64,000 bases of DNA from Ceratodon purpureus (GCA_014871385.1 CM026423.1:16481690-16545689); one strand, 5' to 3'. Positions 1 through 13,561 are shown, numbered from the stretch's first letter. Numbers and translations: made by a program. Notes: a model not told the origin generated them from the sequence alone.

Positions 1-240
1 CCGAGCCGCTGCTGCTGCCGCCACTGCCGTGAGAAGCCATGAGTTCCAGGGTCGGGTGCCTGGTGTTGTAGTGCGGTGCGGGAGGACGGGGAGGTGCTGT
101 TGAATTGAATTGAGGAGGTGTTTGTTTGGTTGGTTGTGGTGGTGGGAGGAGTGTGATTTTGGGAGAGATTTTGGGGAGATTTTGGCGAGGGATCAGGTTG
201 AGGGATCCCGCGGGGGGGCGGCAGGCGACGGGGGCCAGGG
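1..240 (+). promoter_or_regulatory. LARP1 5' leader / promoter-proximal DNA
   Basis: G-rich sequence directly upstream of the LARP1 start at 241. It contains upstream ATGs at 39 (10 codons, stop at 69-71), 110 and 126. The last two open frames run past position 241 in other frames. If the transcript begins upstream of them, they would lower initiation at 241. The transcription start is not visible, so their role is unknown. Confidence 0.4.
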
Positions 241-3200
241 ATGGCGGTGGTGTCGGACACGGCCCCTGCGCCCTCTGCCGCCGCTGCGGGAGCGGCGCAG
301 CCGAATGCTGCGTCGACGACGACGATGAGTGGGAGTGGGAGTGGGGGGAATGCGGGGAATGCTGGGAAGGGGGCGACGACAACGAGCAGTCCCCCGGGGG
401 GAGGTGTGAAGGGGGCGTGGTCGCAGGTGGTGCGGGGGGAGGCACCGGCTGTGGAGGCGAGAGAGCCGAGTGGGAGAACCGACGCACCTGTTGTGGGAGG
501 GGAAGGGGGGCATCAGGAGAAGAAGGTGAATTCGGAGAAGGCGGGGGGTGGAATTGGTGGAGAATCGGCGTCGAGCTCGAAAGGTCTGGTGGAGGAACCT
601 GTGCCTTCGAGAATTGAGAAATCGTCTGAAGGAGAGCAGCAGCCAGAGGCAGAGAGTGCGAAAGGCGAGTTAGGGCAAAATTCCGGCACTGCTGCGGCCG
701 CACCGGGTGGTGGTGCGGCTGCCGCGGGAGATCAAGCTGTGATGAAACCTGCTAAGCCTGCGTGGAAGAATGCCAGTAGCACTCTTGGTAAAACCCCTGC
801 AACAGGACCTGTGATGGGTGCTGTGACCTGGCCGACGTTAGGTGATGCACGGCACTCTAAGACGGTGCCGTCCGAGCAACCCCTTAAAAACACCACTTCA
901 GGAGCTCCCTCTGTCAATTCAACCTCTCAACAGGTTTGCACATGGGCTATGACTGAAAATCCATACTTGGTCTTTGAAAGCTCAAGTTAGTCAAGTCTTT
1001 GAAACGGGTGCTCATGTGTGGGCGTTTCTCGGCACCATTCTAGTGAGGAGTGTTCGACGTGGATGTTTTTCCTGCGTCGTTCACTTGGTGCAGTGGTCCT
1101 GTAGGTTGCTTTACTTTCCGGGCAGTTCTCGTCCGTTGTCTTGCAACAATGGCACAGTAGTGAGTAGGGTTTTAGGAAACTGAACCCTACTCTGTTTTGG
1201 GAATTGAAGGCGATGAAGTTAGGTAGTTCGTTGACTCGCAAGGCTGATCATGTATTTGAGTTCTCTCGTGGTTTCATGGTTCTACAACCGCGTGACAACT
1301 TCCGTGATTCTCATTTGCAATATTGATATTTTGAGATAGGGTTTAGCGTAAATATCTGTATCATTTGCCGTTTGGTCTTAATCGTAGTGACGTTTTGAGT
1401 GTTAGGTTTCTGGTTGAGTTACATTTTGGATATGCCATGTTTGCAGACAATTTCGTCGGGACGAAGGGGACCGAATACCAGCAATGTGGATCAATCGAAT
1501 ACCCAAGGCATCAAGCCGAAAGGAAACCGTAAAGTGCATCATGCTGAACACTCTTCACAGAAGACCGGTTCGGCCACTTCTACTTCGTCTGTGGATGTTG
1601 CGCCGTCAGAAGAGGGCCCTGGCAGTGCCATGCCTACCGCCGAGCCATCAGCTCTAGCAAGTGGGAGTGATACTGGCGCAAAGCATATGCCAGGAAATGG
1701 TGGTAATGAAAGAAATCGGGGTCATTATTGGAGGGGCCAGGACAATGTTGGTTTTGGTCCTGGTGCACGACGTAATGGGAGGGATCAGGTTCGGTCAAGC
1801 AACCACGGATGGAACCAGCGAGGATTTCGAATGAACAATGGTCCTGTTGCTGTACGAACAGGTGGCAACAGGAATTATTCCAACAGAAACATGTATAACA
1901 ACAACAATATGACGGAGTTTGGAAACACCGCAGGTTTGATACGTGTTCCAGTGAGGTTGTGATTTTGGTTTAAAGGCACCTGCAGGGCCTCGTTGAAGTG
2001 GCCACTTTCTTTTGGGGTGGAGATGTTTTATCATGAGAGATCTCTTTCTGTAGTTCATGAAGAGAAGTTTAGTTTCTAGTCAGGGCTGAAAGATTTCGGG
2101 ATGGTAAAATGGTAGGTGCTTCAGCAAATATGTACTATGTGCCAGCAGGCGGCGCAAGCGTAGGTCATGGGTTTTTCCCCGCTGGAGCAGCTGGAAGCGT
2201 AGGTCCAGGTTCAACCCCACCTTTGCGCACGATGCTGGTTAAGCAAATCGAATACTACTTCAGGTTAGTTGGAATATTTTGCTCTCTCTTGTATTATCAA
2301 CACATCACTGCCAGTAATTTGTGGTTAATGTCGTGTTTGAATGCTAATCTCTTAATTTGGGGAGCATCTACTACATATCTGATAGGTCATCAAAAGCTAC
2401 TGTTGTAACATGTATCTGTGTGTGGTGCAGTATGGACAATCTCTGCAAAGACATATTTTTGCGTTCAAAGATGGACAGCAACGGATTTATTCCTGTCAGT
2501 GTTATTGCCAATTTTAATAGGGTGAGAATTTTTTATCATTAAGATCCTCATCACTATGTAACTTTTTGGCCGCGTCTTCATGTTGCTGAGTTAGGTTTTT
2601 ATCTGACAGGGCAAGTCGTGAATTGGTTAGATATATCAGAAGTTGCATATAGTACCTGTAGTTTGACAGCTTTCGTGAACCATGCCCAATGCTATGGTTT
2701 TTTTAATCGTAAGCCTAAATTGGAATACGCACATATTTAGCACAGATTAATAGTTCTTGGTTTTTATGGAATTTGTAACACATTTTCCTGAGGTAGGAAT
2801 GTACAGAAATAGGCCTAGATATTTTCTGAGTTTTGCTGTCCGAGAGCTGCTAATTAAGCTTGATTCTTGCAGGTTCGTCAGCTGACCGAAGACGTTGCCC
2901 TCATTTTGGATGCACTTCAGGATTCCAGTTTGGTTGAAGTGAAGGTAAGCCTTGAGCTTCCTTTATCACATTGAGCTCTAAATGCTCTTTTCATGTTGAA
3001 TTTCGTGTCATGATTATTGTCGAAGTTTGCAGAGCTTGCACCTTATCATTCAGTCTGCTACTCTAGAGTCTTGTGAGGAACTCGGGGCCCCTTCTGATGA
3101 GCATCGTTGCTGCAGGGTGACAAGTTGCGGAAAAGAGATGATTGGGCCACCTGGTTACTTCCTTCTGTTCCGTCCCAGCCTACAACTGCCGCAGCTAATG

Positions 3201-6200
3201 CAGTCGAATCTGGGAAAGAGGAGGTTATGAATGGGGAAACATCTCAACAGGTCTTGCCAGTACCTGCAAGCAAGACTGCTGATGAAAGTAAGATTAGGGA
3301 TGAAAGCTCGGAGAGTACAGAAAATCAGGCTGAGGCACCAGCGAGTTCTTTGGAAAGTGGAGCAGAGAGTCAATTGGCTACTAAAGGTGGGATGGATAAA
3401 CTTAATGGAGATTTTAGGGTCAGACGGCTAGGTTTCGTGTCTGTGCTCCAGAAAGCCTGTTCCGGTTGCTAAGACCCTAGTCAGGCCGCTTTGCTGGATC
3501 TTTACTGCACTTCATAATCTGGAAGCTTCTTCTTTCTTTCTGAGGTTCTCTTGCTACACCTAAACACGTTGCTCCATTTGTGTTCTTAATTGAAAGCATT
3601 TTACGAATTTCATGTTAGCAAATTAGTTAACAATTTAGGATGCATTGTGGTACAGATATTTCAGAAAATGCCTCCGGGGTGCCTGAAGTTGTCAAGCCGG
3701 CTGCTGAAAGTGCTGGAGGGGTCGGTTTCTCTCCTCCGACCGTTGGTCTTGCTTCTGTTATAGATGTTGGTGATGCTGGAGACAGCAATGTTGTTCACAC
3801 AGCTTCAGCAATCGGTCTTGGAATATCATCTATTGATTTGAAACAAAGTGAAGAAAAAAATGATGTTAAACCGCAATTGAAGACGGAGCAGGCAGTATCT
3901 GAGTCTGTGCAGCCTGCGCCGGAAAATGAGAGTCCGGGAACAAACTCAGGGTTGAAGGTCGATGCGGAGACTGTCGAACACGCAGGAGACTGGCTAACAC
4001 AATCTGGCAAGCGTCGGGCCTCCAGCAACAAGCGACCGCCCACTTCACGACTTGCTGAGCTTAAAACAGGAGGCTTATCTGCGGCTTTTACTGCGAAGGA
4101 CAGCAGTCCCGATGAGGACACTTTTCTGCTCGATGAAGAACTAGAGACCTCAGATCGGCCAAATGCGAAAGAGAATCAAACTGTTCCAAAAAGGTCCGTA
4201 ATGGAGTGATTGGTTCTATTGGTCATATTGTAGTTGTGAATCCGTCTGAAACGACCAGTTATGTGTTTAATGTGCCTCGCTGGTTGGTTCGTTTCTTGCT
4301 GTCTCTTGACGACTGAGTTGCAATTTGATGCAGCCATGATGATGACGAGGAAGACTCTGATATCAATGATCGCGATCTCCAACGACTCATCATTGTGACT
4401 CAGGTTTGTGATATTATTACTTGGTGACAGAGTCGATTGCAATTTGTATACACTGTTGTTGCTGGTCGTCAAGGTCAGCACTTCTTTGAAAACCGGACAC
4501 GAGTTTCAATACATGAGATTTTGAACGTTTGATAATTTGTTATCTGTTTGACTACAGAGCGGTAAGAAAGCCGTTCGAGGCGATCGTAAAGGCCCTGATG
4601 GACGAGATCATGGTCGGAAGTCCATCAGCGATGATCTTGTTTCCGTTATCAACGACGGTCTTTTCTTTTATGAGCAGGTAAAGCCCTGAACAGGCGCACA
4701 TATCAAAGAAATTGTTCAGCACATGTGACACAGGTTATCGGGTCGTAATGGCATAATTCTCTACACCGATGACACGAACTGTATGTATGATAAGGAAGGT
4801 GAATTTTGATGGGGACCAAGTTTCGAAAGCTCAAAATTTTATTACTTAGTTCAATTCCGATCTTAGCTGAACTTTTGGGAGATTATTTTGTGCCTTGAGC
4901 TTACCATAATTTTGTCGGATTGCTTGATGCTGTATTGCGCAGGAATTGTTGCAAGGCAAAACGAAGCGACCTACAGCTATACCTCCTAAAGTAGCAACAA
5001 GTGAATCTGGTTCTTTCGGTAGGGCTGGTTCTCTAGGAGAGACTACTGGACGTTATCTTGGTAGCAGCGCAGGCAGTGATGGACCCTTGCGGCCACCTAG
5101 AGGTCAAATTAGAACCTCACGTGGCGGTTTCCAGCAACGTCTTTTCCCCAGTAATCCTCGTGACGGGCACCGGACGAGACTGACGGCAGAGAGTCCTCCA
5201 AGTGATTCTGTCGGATTCTTCTTTGGCACCACTCCTGACAACCAGAGGTGAGTTATTGAGTTCGTAATACATCAAGGTGCTGATTATTACATCAAACATC
5301 TGATACTACCAGCGATATATTGAGGACATTAATTAAATATATAGACTTATCTGACTTGTTATGATCATACTGGATAAGAGAGTAATGTGATGACATCATA
5401 GTTGCATTATTGTCAAAATGTGGACCACTTCAAACTCCGAGAATTAGCCAGAACACCTTAAATAGATTCTCTATATCGAAGCCCCCTCTAATTTTTTCCA
5501 ACCATTCATTTCTAGATATTCTCTTAATGAGGTCTGAGAATTGCTGCCTATGTTTGTGTGGATATTGATTTCTATTTGCATGTTATCTTTTTGTGTTTTT
5601 AAAATTAAAAAATTCGACCATTGTATGCTTCTGATTGCAGTGTGTCGCTATCATCATCATATGGTTCTACTCGCATGGGTTCGTCACCTTTCGGTACTTC
5701 TCCAGGTGGCTTTATGCCAGGTAGTAGCCCGCCGGTGGGATCAGTTCCCAAGTCCTTTCCCCATTTCCAGCATCCAAGTCATGCCCTTCTTGAAGATAAC
5801 GGTTTCAAGCAGCAAAAGTGAGACTCTCGCCCTTGGTCTGATTTTTTGGTTAGATAGGTTCTTACAACATTGGATAATTATTATGTTGCAAAAAATGCAA
5901 CATATCCATGTAGAATGTGTTCAATATCTGGAAATAATGCGCGTAAACTTGACCCTGGAAAAAGTAGTGTTCTTGATGGCAAATGGATTTTATTAATTAC
6001 TATAACGGTCCTGTGGGTGTAGATTGCTTTCAAATGGACCCATCTTCTTTTGACACAATCACAGACAGGGTGTAGTGGTTTCTCATCGCATTTGTTAAGC
6101 GCTGCCAGCGATTTTTATGGTTGAATTTGGCGACGAAAGAAGTCCTGTAATTATTGCGATGAACTTTTCACTTTCCGTAATAACCGTCTGAGAACATTTT

Positions 6201-7555
6201 CTGAGATGCAGGTATGCGAAATATTATAAGCGCTGCTTAGTGGAAAGGAAGCGGGTTGGTATCGGTTGCAGTGAGGTAAGACCTTTTTCCGTGGTTAGCA
6301 GTCGTTAAATTGTATTGTGAATCATTCAGTAGTTTAGATGTTCTTTTCGTGGTTGTCAACTTGTTGAAGCTAACAATCTAATGAGTGTCCTTCATTCCTT
6401 TCCGTTTCCAAAAGAAGTTAAAAAATAGCTTATGATATTTTGCTGTTAATTGGTTTGAAGGATTTGGTATTGCAGCTGTATTCTTCTTACAGTTAAACTG
6501 CACGAATTAAGAAGAATACAGCTGTAGTACCAATTATGTATATTTCGTGCTTTTTATTGGGTTTTCAAGGTTTTGGTTGTCATCGCCTGGTCTTTGTCTT
6601 CGTGCTGATAAGGAATTTGTATCTGGTGACTTGAAACTGCAGGAAATGAATACTTTATTCAGGTTTTGGTCCTACTTCCTCCGGACAAATTTTAATACAT
6701 CCATGTACTTGGAGTTTAAAAAGCTCGCCGAAGAAGATGCAGCGGCCAAGTACAACTATGGAATGGAATGTCTTTTTAGGTTTTACAGGTAGAAAACGCT
6801 GGCTTTACTAAATCATTTGTTAGCAGACATGGAACTTTGTATCAGTTTAGTTTATTCTCTTATACTCGAGTGCCACTGTTTGGTTCGCTCTGTTCTCTTT
6901 GAAGCTCTAGTTTTCATACTGCTTTGCTTCCTCTACTTTTCTGTTAGATTGCTATAATGATAATTTCTGGGTTTTTTCCTTCTTTTTTGCAGCTATGGCC
7001 TGGAACAGAAGTTCAAGCAGGATATGTATGACGATTTTGAGAGAATTACCCTGGATACGTATAAAAAAGGCAACCTTTATGGCCTTGAGAAATACTGGTA
7101 CTCCTCAAACCGATATCTTTCACCTTGTTCTGTTTGTGCTATTTTCTGATAGTGTATCACAACTATGCGTGATAACCAGGGTTTGTGTGTGTCATGGACT
7201 AAATTGTCTTCTATCCCAATAGGTCTTTCGTTTCGTTTTGGATCTTCACTGTTGTACACAATACTAGAATTTTAACTTCAGAATCTGTATGTGAGCTGTA
7301 AACACAAGTGATGATTACACTAATAGAAGTGTTGATCCTTGCAGGGCATTCCATTATTATCGGAAGGATAGAAGTAAAAAGCCAATACCGAAGCACCCAG
7401 AGCTTGAGCGCTTGCTCAACGAAGAATTTCGAACTATGGCTGATTTTCGCAGAGTCAAGGAGAGACTCGCCTTGGAGGCAAAGGAGAAAGAATCCGCCTC
7501 CTCGCAAGAGTCGGCTCCAGAGAAGACCCCAAGTGCACCTCCTGTTTCATCTTAG
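241..7555 (+). CDS. LARP1: La-related protein 1 (LARP1), 15 coding exons
   Basis: Cytoplasmic RNA-binding protein of the LARP1 family. Known members bind the 5' cap/TOP region of mRNAs through the C-terminal DM15 repeats and control translation and mRNA stability. My exon join is 241-933, 1447-1933, 2080-2263, 2431-2521, 2873-2944, 3116-3431, 3656-4193, 4334-4403, 4558-4677, 4943-5247, 5641-5817, 6212-6275, 6643-6788, 6993-7097 and 7345-7555, about 1192 residues. The N-terminus is low-complexity, rich in Gly, Ala and Ser. The La motif begins near residue 440 with VKQIEYYFS then [10 protein letters not shown], and continues through [11 protein letters not shown] conserved LIIVTQ block lies in exon 8, and the DM15 region covers about residues 1000-1125 with [21 protein letters not shown] and [18 protein letters not shown]. 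All junction phases agree. Two junctions are less certain: the end of exon 6 (a donor at 3387 keeps the same phase) and the exon 3 acceptor. Confidence 0.93.
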
Positions 7556-8319
7556 CAATTGCAAAGATGAGGTGCATATTGCCAGTCTTTCTCGTGGCTT
7601 TCAGCCTGGGGTTGTCTTGGCTTGCTGCTGGTTTTCTGTGCTTTCTGCTGTTGCGAAGTGACGTACTGGAGCTATTTTGAGATGCTATCATTCCTGTCGC
7701 TGCTATCATTCCGAAATCCACAGGCTGGCAACCAAAAATGTGTTGGTAACCACAACTTTGGGCTGTGTAGGGGTTGGAAGCAACCCGGCTATTAGAGGTA
7801 GTTAGTTTTTGAAACCATTGTTTAAGACTAGTGGCATTGTGAAGAGGTGAAGTTTTTTTAGTAACATCGAAATTTTTGATCAGTAAGAGTCTTGAGGTGC
7901 CTTTGGAAGGTTTGGTTCTACGTCATTGCTACCTGTGCAATCCTGGTGTGGTATATATACTGGCAGCTTCGGATTCAAGATGATGCCGTGACCTGCGTAT
8001 TTCACATTCCGTGCACAAATACTTTCTCAGTTTTTTTTTTTTTAATCATGAACACCAATTTCGAAATCATTCTTGTGCACGTGATGAATGCTTGCTGTGT
8101 TTTGATATATAATCTGCCTGTGTATTGGAACTCCCAGAATTCCTTGACTAAGTTCTACGAAGACATGGTTAGTACTAGAATTCCTCGTGGAAAAGCCGAG
8201 CACAAAAGACCTATTCCATTTTCAACTATATCTTCGACCTAAATTCCAGGAATATGTTTAAATTTGTCACTACAGAATTTTGATTGCATGTTTTGGAATA
8301 GTAAAGACTAAAGTGGAGA
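7556..8319 (+). other. LARP1 3' UTR and downstream DNA
   Basis: No second gene is visible. A T run lies at about 8031-8043. The open frame at 7892-8242 has no family resemblance and is probably non-coding. Confidence 0.5.
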
Positions 8320-8598
8320 GATGGTTTTGGGACCCTGACCCTCAATCTGGAAACTCAGACATAGGGGTAGCTGGGTTTCTGCACAAAATGCATTATATAT
8401 ACACTGTTCTAGCGTAACATTATCTTTAAATAAGGTAACATTATTGATTCACATAAGACAATTATCAATGTTCAGCAAAAAGTTTTGTTGGCCTCCAAAG
8501 GCCCCCCAATGATACTCACCCTACAGCAGATATCCATAAGTTGGATACTCCAGCTCATTTCGAACTCGGAACCTCCTCGTTCTTAAAGATCCTATCAA
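8320..8598 (-). repeat. Inverted partial copy of the fold-back element and its flank
   Basis: Positions 8340-8430 are the reverse complement of the sequence following the fold-back elements at about 11390-11480 and 15560-15640 (shared word ATCTGGAAACTCAGACA). Positions 8431-8598 match one arm of the hairpins at 11004 and 15129 (shared words GATTCACATAAGACAATTA and GGCCTCCAAAGGCCCC). There is no second arm here, so this is a half element in opposite orientation. Confidence 0.75.
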
Positions 8599-8954
8599 AA
8601 AATGCTAAAAACTTTGAAGCTTGTCTTTGTAAGGCTGGAAGGCTGCCCTTGTAAAATTGGTAAACGTTTTGACTTGGGTCACTATGGAATTTGATAAATG
8701 ATTTAGTTATGAACAGAATTCAATTATTGTTTTTTTAAAAAGTCCTAATTTTAGACTCCCCATTTTGGACTTGAAACGTAAAATTTCTAGATGAAGGTTC
8801 TAATATTGGAATTTGGCTTCAAAAGTTTTACAACATAGACCTTACCGTAAAGGAAGCATCAAATAAAAAACTTGGAAAAAAATATTAATTTTAACCTCCC
8901 ATCTAGGCTGCCCAATTTTGCAAAAACCCATTTTGGCTTCTAAGGATAGTTAGG

Positions 8955-10883
8955 GGTTAATCACTTGACCGGAGACCATAATTCAATGCAAACATACAGA
9001 ATCACTCAACGACGTTCTAAAGTGAACATGACAAATTTACAAATAACTCTAATAAAGATATTAAGGTAACTCTTACTTGGTTTATAAAGAAATGCAACAT
9101 TGACATAGATTCTCTATGAAGGCATGCAAACTTTAGAATCTAAATCAAGAATACATCAAATATATGCTAATTACCATATATATCCAAAATATGCAATAAT
9201 TGTTCTAGGATTTTCTTACAATGTTAAATTCTAGATTTAAAGAAACTACTAGGATATATACAACTCTATACTAATTGTTGTTGGCATAAATTAGTCAATG
9301 TTTATGTGCATGATGAATTAGTATAGTTGTCCCTCTCTATTATGACATGTTTTAGAAGCCCTAACTTCAAGGTGGCAAGCATGGATTAGGCACAGAAACG
9401 ACTTGTCCCATGTGTATTGCTTGGTACAATAATATCGTCATGTTATGGAGTGTCATAATATGGAGGTTAGACTATATGCTTGATGGTGAAGGCAAAAGGA
9501 TTACCAATAATTGAACCTGAGTGGAAAGCCAAAAAATAATCCAAGGCAATACATTAGTCCATTGGATGGGATACAAGTTGTTACTCTTCAGTTAACATAT
9601 GGATTAAAAATATTTTAGCCAGATTTCTTCTTGAAAATAACATGTATTAAAATTTATGCTTTATTATTTATGAAAAACATGAATTTTGATTATATTGAAT
9701 GGTATACTTCATAGAACTGAAATCATCAACAATTAATTTGTGGGACAAAGGTTTATTGTTTTTGTAATTCTTGAAAATAGAAGGCAAGTTAGGCCTAGAA
9801 TATGTGCTTTTTGTACTCTTGTACAAGAATTATTGATGCTAAAGCCACGCTTTGAACTTTACATCCAATGATTGTATATGCTAGCAAAAATAGAGAAGTA
9901 GGTATGAAGAACTTTTATTTATCAAATATAATTGAAATGGACTAAGCTTTTATTGAACTTAACCATATATCTTAAATCAAACAGAGCAATAGTAACCATA
10001 TTGAAAGGTTTACCATTGCACCATTTATAATACACTTTTCAATCTTAATACTTTGCAAATCTCTCACAAGGGCTTCAACGACTACTTTTCTAAGTTGGTT
10101 GAAGTGAAGATCATTGATCCACAGGTCAAACTCCTCAACTTTAAATGCAGTAGAAGTGATTAGAATATCATGAACTTCTTGGATCTAAATTTTTCTTGAA
10201 TCATCATATGGTTGTATTTGTCTACATTGTAGCAATCAATACAAAGTATGTTTATATCATTATTATTAATTTAATCTTCATTATTACTCCTATTTCCAAA
10301 ATGTGGGTCAATTTTTTTAATTTTTTTTTTCTCTAGATTTTTTTTCTCTAATTATATTTAGAAATTTGAAGTAAAATGGTTCTTTATTATGTCTTATTGA
10401 TGCCTTTGGTATTCAAAGACTACCAATTTTCCAAGATGCAAAACTTTGAAGGACGCATGAATGATAGACTTCATTATGTTCTTCATTCTTATGATGGTGA
10501 TAAATTGACAGAAATCAAGCCATCTCACCTATTAGTAATAACTTTTTGATTCCAATGGATTAATAGCTATGTTTGTACTTTGTTTCAGCCTCAATAGATT
10601 TCATTCAAAACCTTGTTGACATCATGCTCATTTTGTCAATAATCAAAACAAGTATGTCCTTGATTTTGGTGGAGTAAGATTCCATTTCTTATAAAGCATA
10701 ATGATAGTCTTTAAGTAGAATAAGAAAAGTGTTGTTCATTGTTGTAGCTATGCTTGATAGGCATCTAGCAGTTGCTAATATGGATGTAGACAATAAGGTA
10801 TTTTTATCAATTCCTTGCAAGTAGTGAGTGAATTATTAAATTATAAATGATCTCCTACTAACGGGTTTGCCCTCAAAAATATG
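8955..10883. repeat. Dispersed repeat segment X, copy 1
   Basis: AT-rich non-coding segment, nearly identical in order and content to 15946-18894. Matching landmarks include CACTTGACCGGAGACCAT, GGATTAGGCACAGAAACGAC and CCTCAAAAATATGG. It lacks both insertions found in the second copy and so shows the empty-site state. No long open frame or reverse transcriptase motif is visible. The element type is unknown. Confidence 0.8.
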
Positions 10884-11003
10884 GTTGAAAAGGATTAAAA
10901 AGACATAACGGAATTGATAAGAATATAGAGAACAATGTTGAAGTTATCATATTGGACATTTTGGTGTCACAGTTCTGTCAATTCGACATTGTTCTTCTTG
11001 TAG

Positions 11004-11347
11004 TGATGGTAACATTTTTGATTCACGTAAGACAATTATATATGTGAAGTACGATATCAATGTAAAGCAAAAAGTTTTGTTGGCCTCGAAAGGCCCCCTC
11101 ATTAATATTCACCCTACAGCAGATATGTATCAGATATCCGTCAGATTGATACATCAGTTCAGTTTCAAGTTCGAACTCCGATCTCCCTCTTTCATAAGAT
11201 CTTTAAGAAAGAGGGGGTTCCGAGTTCGAACTGAGCTAGCGCATCGAGCAATTTTTTTTTGTTGTACATTGATTTCGTACTTTACATATGTAATTGTCTT
11301 ATGTGAATCAATAATGTTATCATACTGAAAGAATAATGTTACCATAG
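11004..11347. mobile_element. Fold-back (long inverted repeat) element, copy 1
   Basis: The left arm, from GATGGTAACATTTTTGATTC, is complementary to the right arm, which ends GAATCAATAATGTTATC and then AATAATGTTACCATAG. The centre lies near 11195-11200 (TCTTTCATAAGATC / TTTAAGAAAGAGG). Arms of about 150 bp with no coding capacity suggest a MITE or fold-back transposon. An internal stretch is less regular than in the copy at 15129. Confidence 0.75.
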
Positions 11348-11765
11348 TAAGTCATGGTTTTCATATGGATATAATTCAATCATTGATGTGAATCAATAAT
11401 GTTACGCTAGAGTAGTGTATTCAGTTCGGTTTGTCTACAAAAAGAAGACAACTACCCTTGTGTCTGAGTTTCCAGATCTTATACAAATGGCTACATGATT
11501 AGAAAACTGTATAACAGCTATATTCTTTGTCCTAGTTCTCAGTTTCCTGATGTAGGGTTAGCACATTTTGACTCCTCGTGGATTTTGAATCATATGTTTA
11601 CACAATTGGAAACCGGGATTTATTGTCTCTTGAAACTAACACAAGTGCATTTTCATAAATTTCATCTAAGTAGAAGAAATTCAAGTTTTTCATTGCAATG
11701 TATGAATGTTAATTGCAATATGTGACTGCATACGGTTGAAATATTGAACCTCATACATAATGCCA
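11348..11765. repeat. Element-flanking repeat segment, copy 1
   Basis: About 400 bp repeated after the second hairpin at 15515-15945. Shared words include GTCTGAGTTTCCAGATCTTA and GAAACTAACACAAGTGCATT. Non-coding. It extends the duplicated unit beyond the fold-back element. Confidence 0.75.
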
Positions 11766-12018
11766 ATCACTTGACCGGAGACCATAGTTCAATGCAAACA
11801 TATTGAATCACTCAACCACGTTCTAAAATGAATATGACGAATTTACAAATAACTCTAATGAATATTCCAAGGTAATTCTTACTTGGTTTATAAAGAAATG
11901 CAACATTGACCTAGATTTTCTATGAAGGCTTGCAAAATGTAGAATCTAAATCAAGAATACATCAAATATATGCCAATTACCATGTATATCCAAAATATAA
12001 AATAATTGTTGTAGGATT
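11766..12018. repeat. Truncated copy of repeat segment X
   Basis: Third copy of the first ~250 bp of segment X (compare 8962-9210 and 15946-16200). Homology stops near 12018, shortly before the truncated TPR gene. The break may mark a rearrangement end. Confidence 0.75.
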
Positions 12019-12485
12019 TTCTCAACAATGCTTACCCTATCGCTTCGTTTGATTTATAAATCCATCTGGGCTAGAAGGTAATATCAATTTGCTTTCACAT
12101 TTAACTATGTAGGTAAAGCTTTGATTTTCTCAAGTACAAGTGGTCCTGTTAAAAGTGACCATGTGTCTTAATTACAAGTCTGATTAGTATGCTTTTGTGT
12201 AGAAGGAAATCATCCAGAATATTTATGCATGAAATTACTATATTGGACAGGGAAAGTCAATTTTCATAACACATGCATGCACATTTGAACGTACTGAACC
12301 ATGATACGAGGAACAATGTTCTATCAACAGGGTCTTCCATGTGAAGCCTGTTGCAATTTTAAAAACTAAAAACCCTACTTTCCTGAGTGAGGGGCCTGTT
12401 TGCAACAACATACAGCGCACATGAATCAACATCCTTTCCTGCATTCCATTGTTTGGAATTCCCAGTGTCACTTTGACTTGGTTAC
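12019..12485. other. DNA downstream of the truncated TPR gene
   Basis: On the minus strand this is where further TPR exons would be expected. I found splice-like acceptors but no exon encoding a TPR helix pair. Nothing else is recognisable. Confidence 0.4.
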
Positions 12486-13561
12486 AAGATTGCAAGACTC
12501 GACAGAGAACTCGCCTGCTAACTTAAATATGCTTAATGCTTGCTCTCCTAGTTTCAGGAAAGTCTTGGGGTCTTCACCTCTTGCTTCATACTCCTGGCTT
12601 AATCTCAAGGAAACAATAGCGATACGAGGATCTTTTGGATCTGCTACAGATTGCAGTTCTTTCAGCATTTCCTGAATGTTTTCCACGCTAACAGGCTCCT
12701 CTGCAAAATATCATAGTGTACCATTAGGATCTCATCATCAGCTAATACCAGTCAGTACGCACTTGCAGCATTAAAAAAGATTCATCAACGACAACAAGTT
12801 CAGCATCTTTACCTCTTTGAACCCTTTCGAACTCTGCCTCTGCTAACTTCAAGGCGGCTTCCTCCTCAGGCGACCTCAAGCGACCTCAGGCGATAAGACC
12901 TCACCATTTGCTAGTTTCAACCCAGCGTAAGATAACTCCCATCAGCAAAGTCATCTAGCAACATGTCGCAACTGTCTGCAAAAAATTATCTAAACGGCAA
13001 TAATCAACATGGCGAGACCTTACCAAGTAACCAAAAAAAAATCTAATCCTAATTCTGTTTGGGGAATGAATCAATAGGGTCTAAATATATTTGCAAACCT
13101 TGTGCAGTGTCTGAAGTGGACTCTTTGTTAATCTCAGACAAAAGCTCTTGCCCGATCTGGCTCTCCGACAGACCTTTCTTCTTTGATTCAGAACTGGAGT
13201 GCCCATCAGCGCTGAAATACCTTTGCCCTAACCAAGATCTCAACCTTGTCCGATCACCGAACCCACCCAACCTACTACTCCCATTTTGAATAAGCCCTTC
13301 ACGCAGCACAGGGACATTCCGCCGCCTCTGCGACTCCGAACTCGAATTCTGAACATTCCTCCGCGCATTCCTCAAAAAATTCGATGGCAAAGTCCGGGAG
13401 AGCAAAACCCGAGAAGGCTTCTGCTGCAATACTCGCTCCTCGTCTAAACCCTGTACGCTCCCAGAGGCAGCTCTGCTTTCATCACAACCCCCAGCAGAAC
13501 TTTCCACAGTCGATACCAGGCGATTCGTCACCAACACCCCATCACGCACACCTGCAACCAT
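12486..13561 (-). pseudogene. 5' part of a TPR-type (kinesin light chain-related-like) gene
   Basis: Three minus-strand exons join in phase: 13561-13099, 12884-12813 and 12700-12486, giving 250 residues. The first exon is basic and rich in Ser and Arg with few acidic residues at the start, as in an organelle-targeted leader. The third carries helical TPR-like sequence: ENIQEMLKELQSVADPKDPR, then RLSQEYEARGEDPKTFLKLG and EQALSIFKLAGE. The third exon ends at a GTAACC donor, but no following exon can be found before repeat DNA at 12018. A full-length relative should continue with several more TPRs. I infer a 3'-truncated gene. A very distant next exon cannot be excluded. The match to plant mitochondrial or KLC-related TPR proteins is tentative. 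Confidence 0.55.

Noticed and set aside
8955..10883. LTR retrotransposon interpretation of segment X
   Set aside because: No gag/pol reading frame, primer binding site or TG...CA ends could be seen. The repeat is real but its class is unknown.
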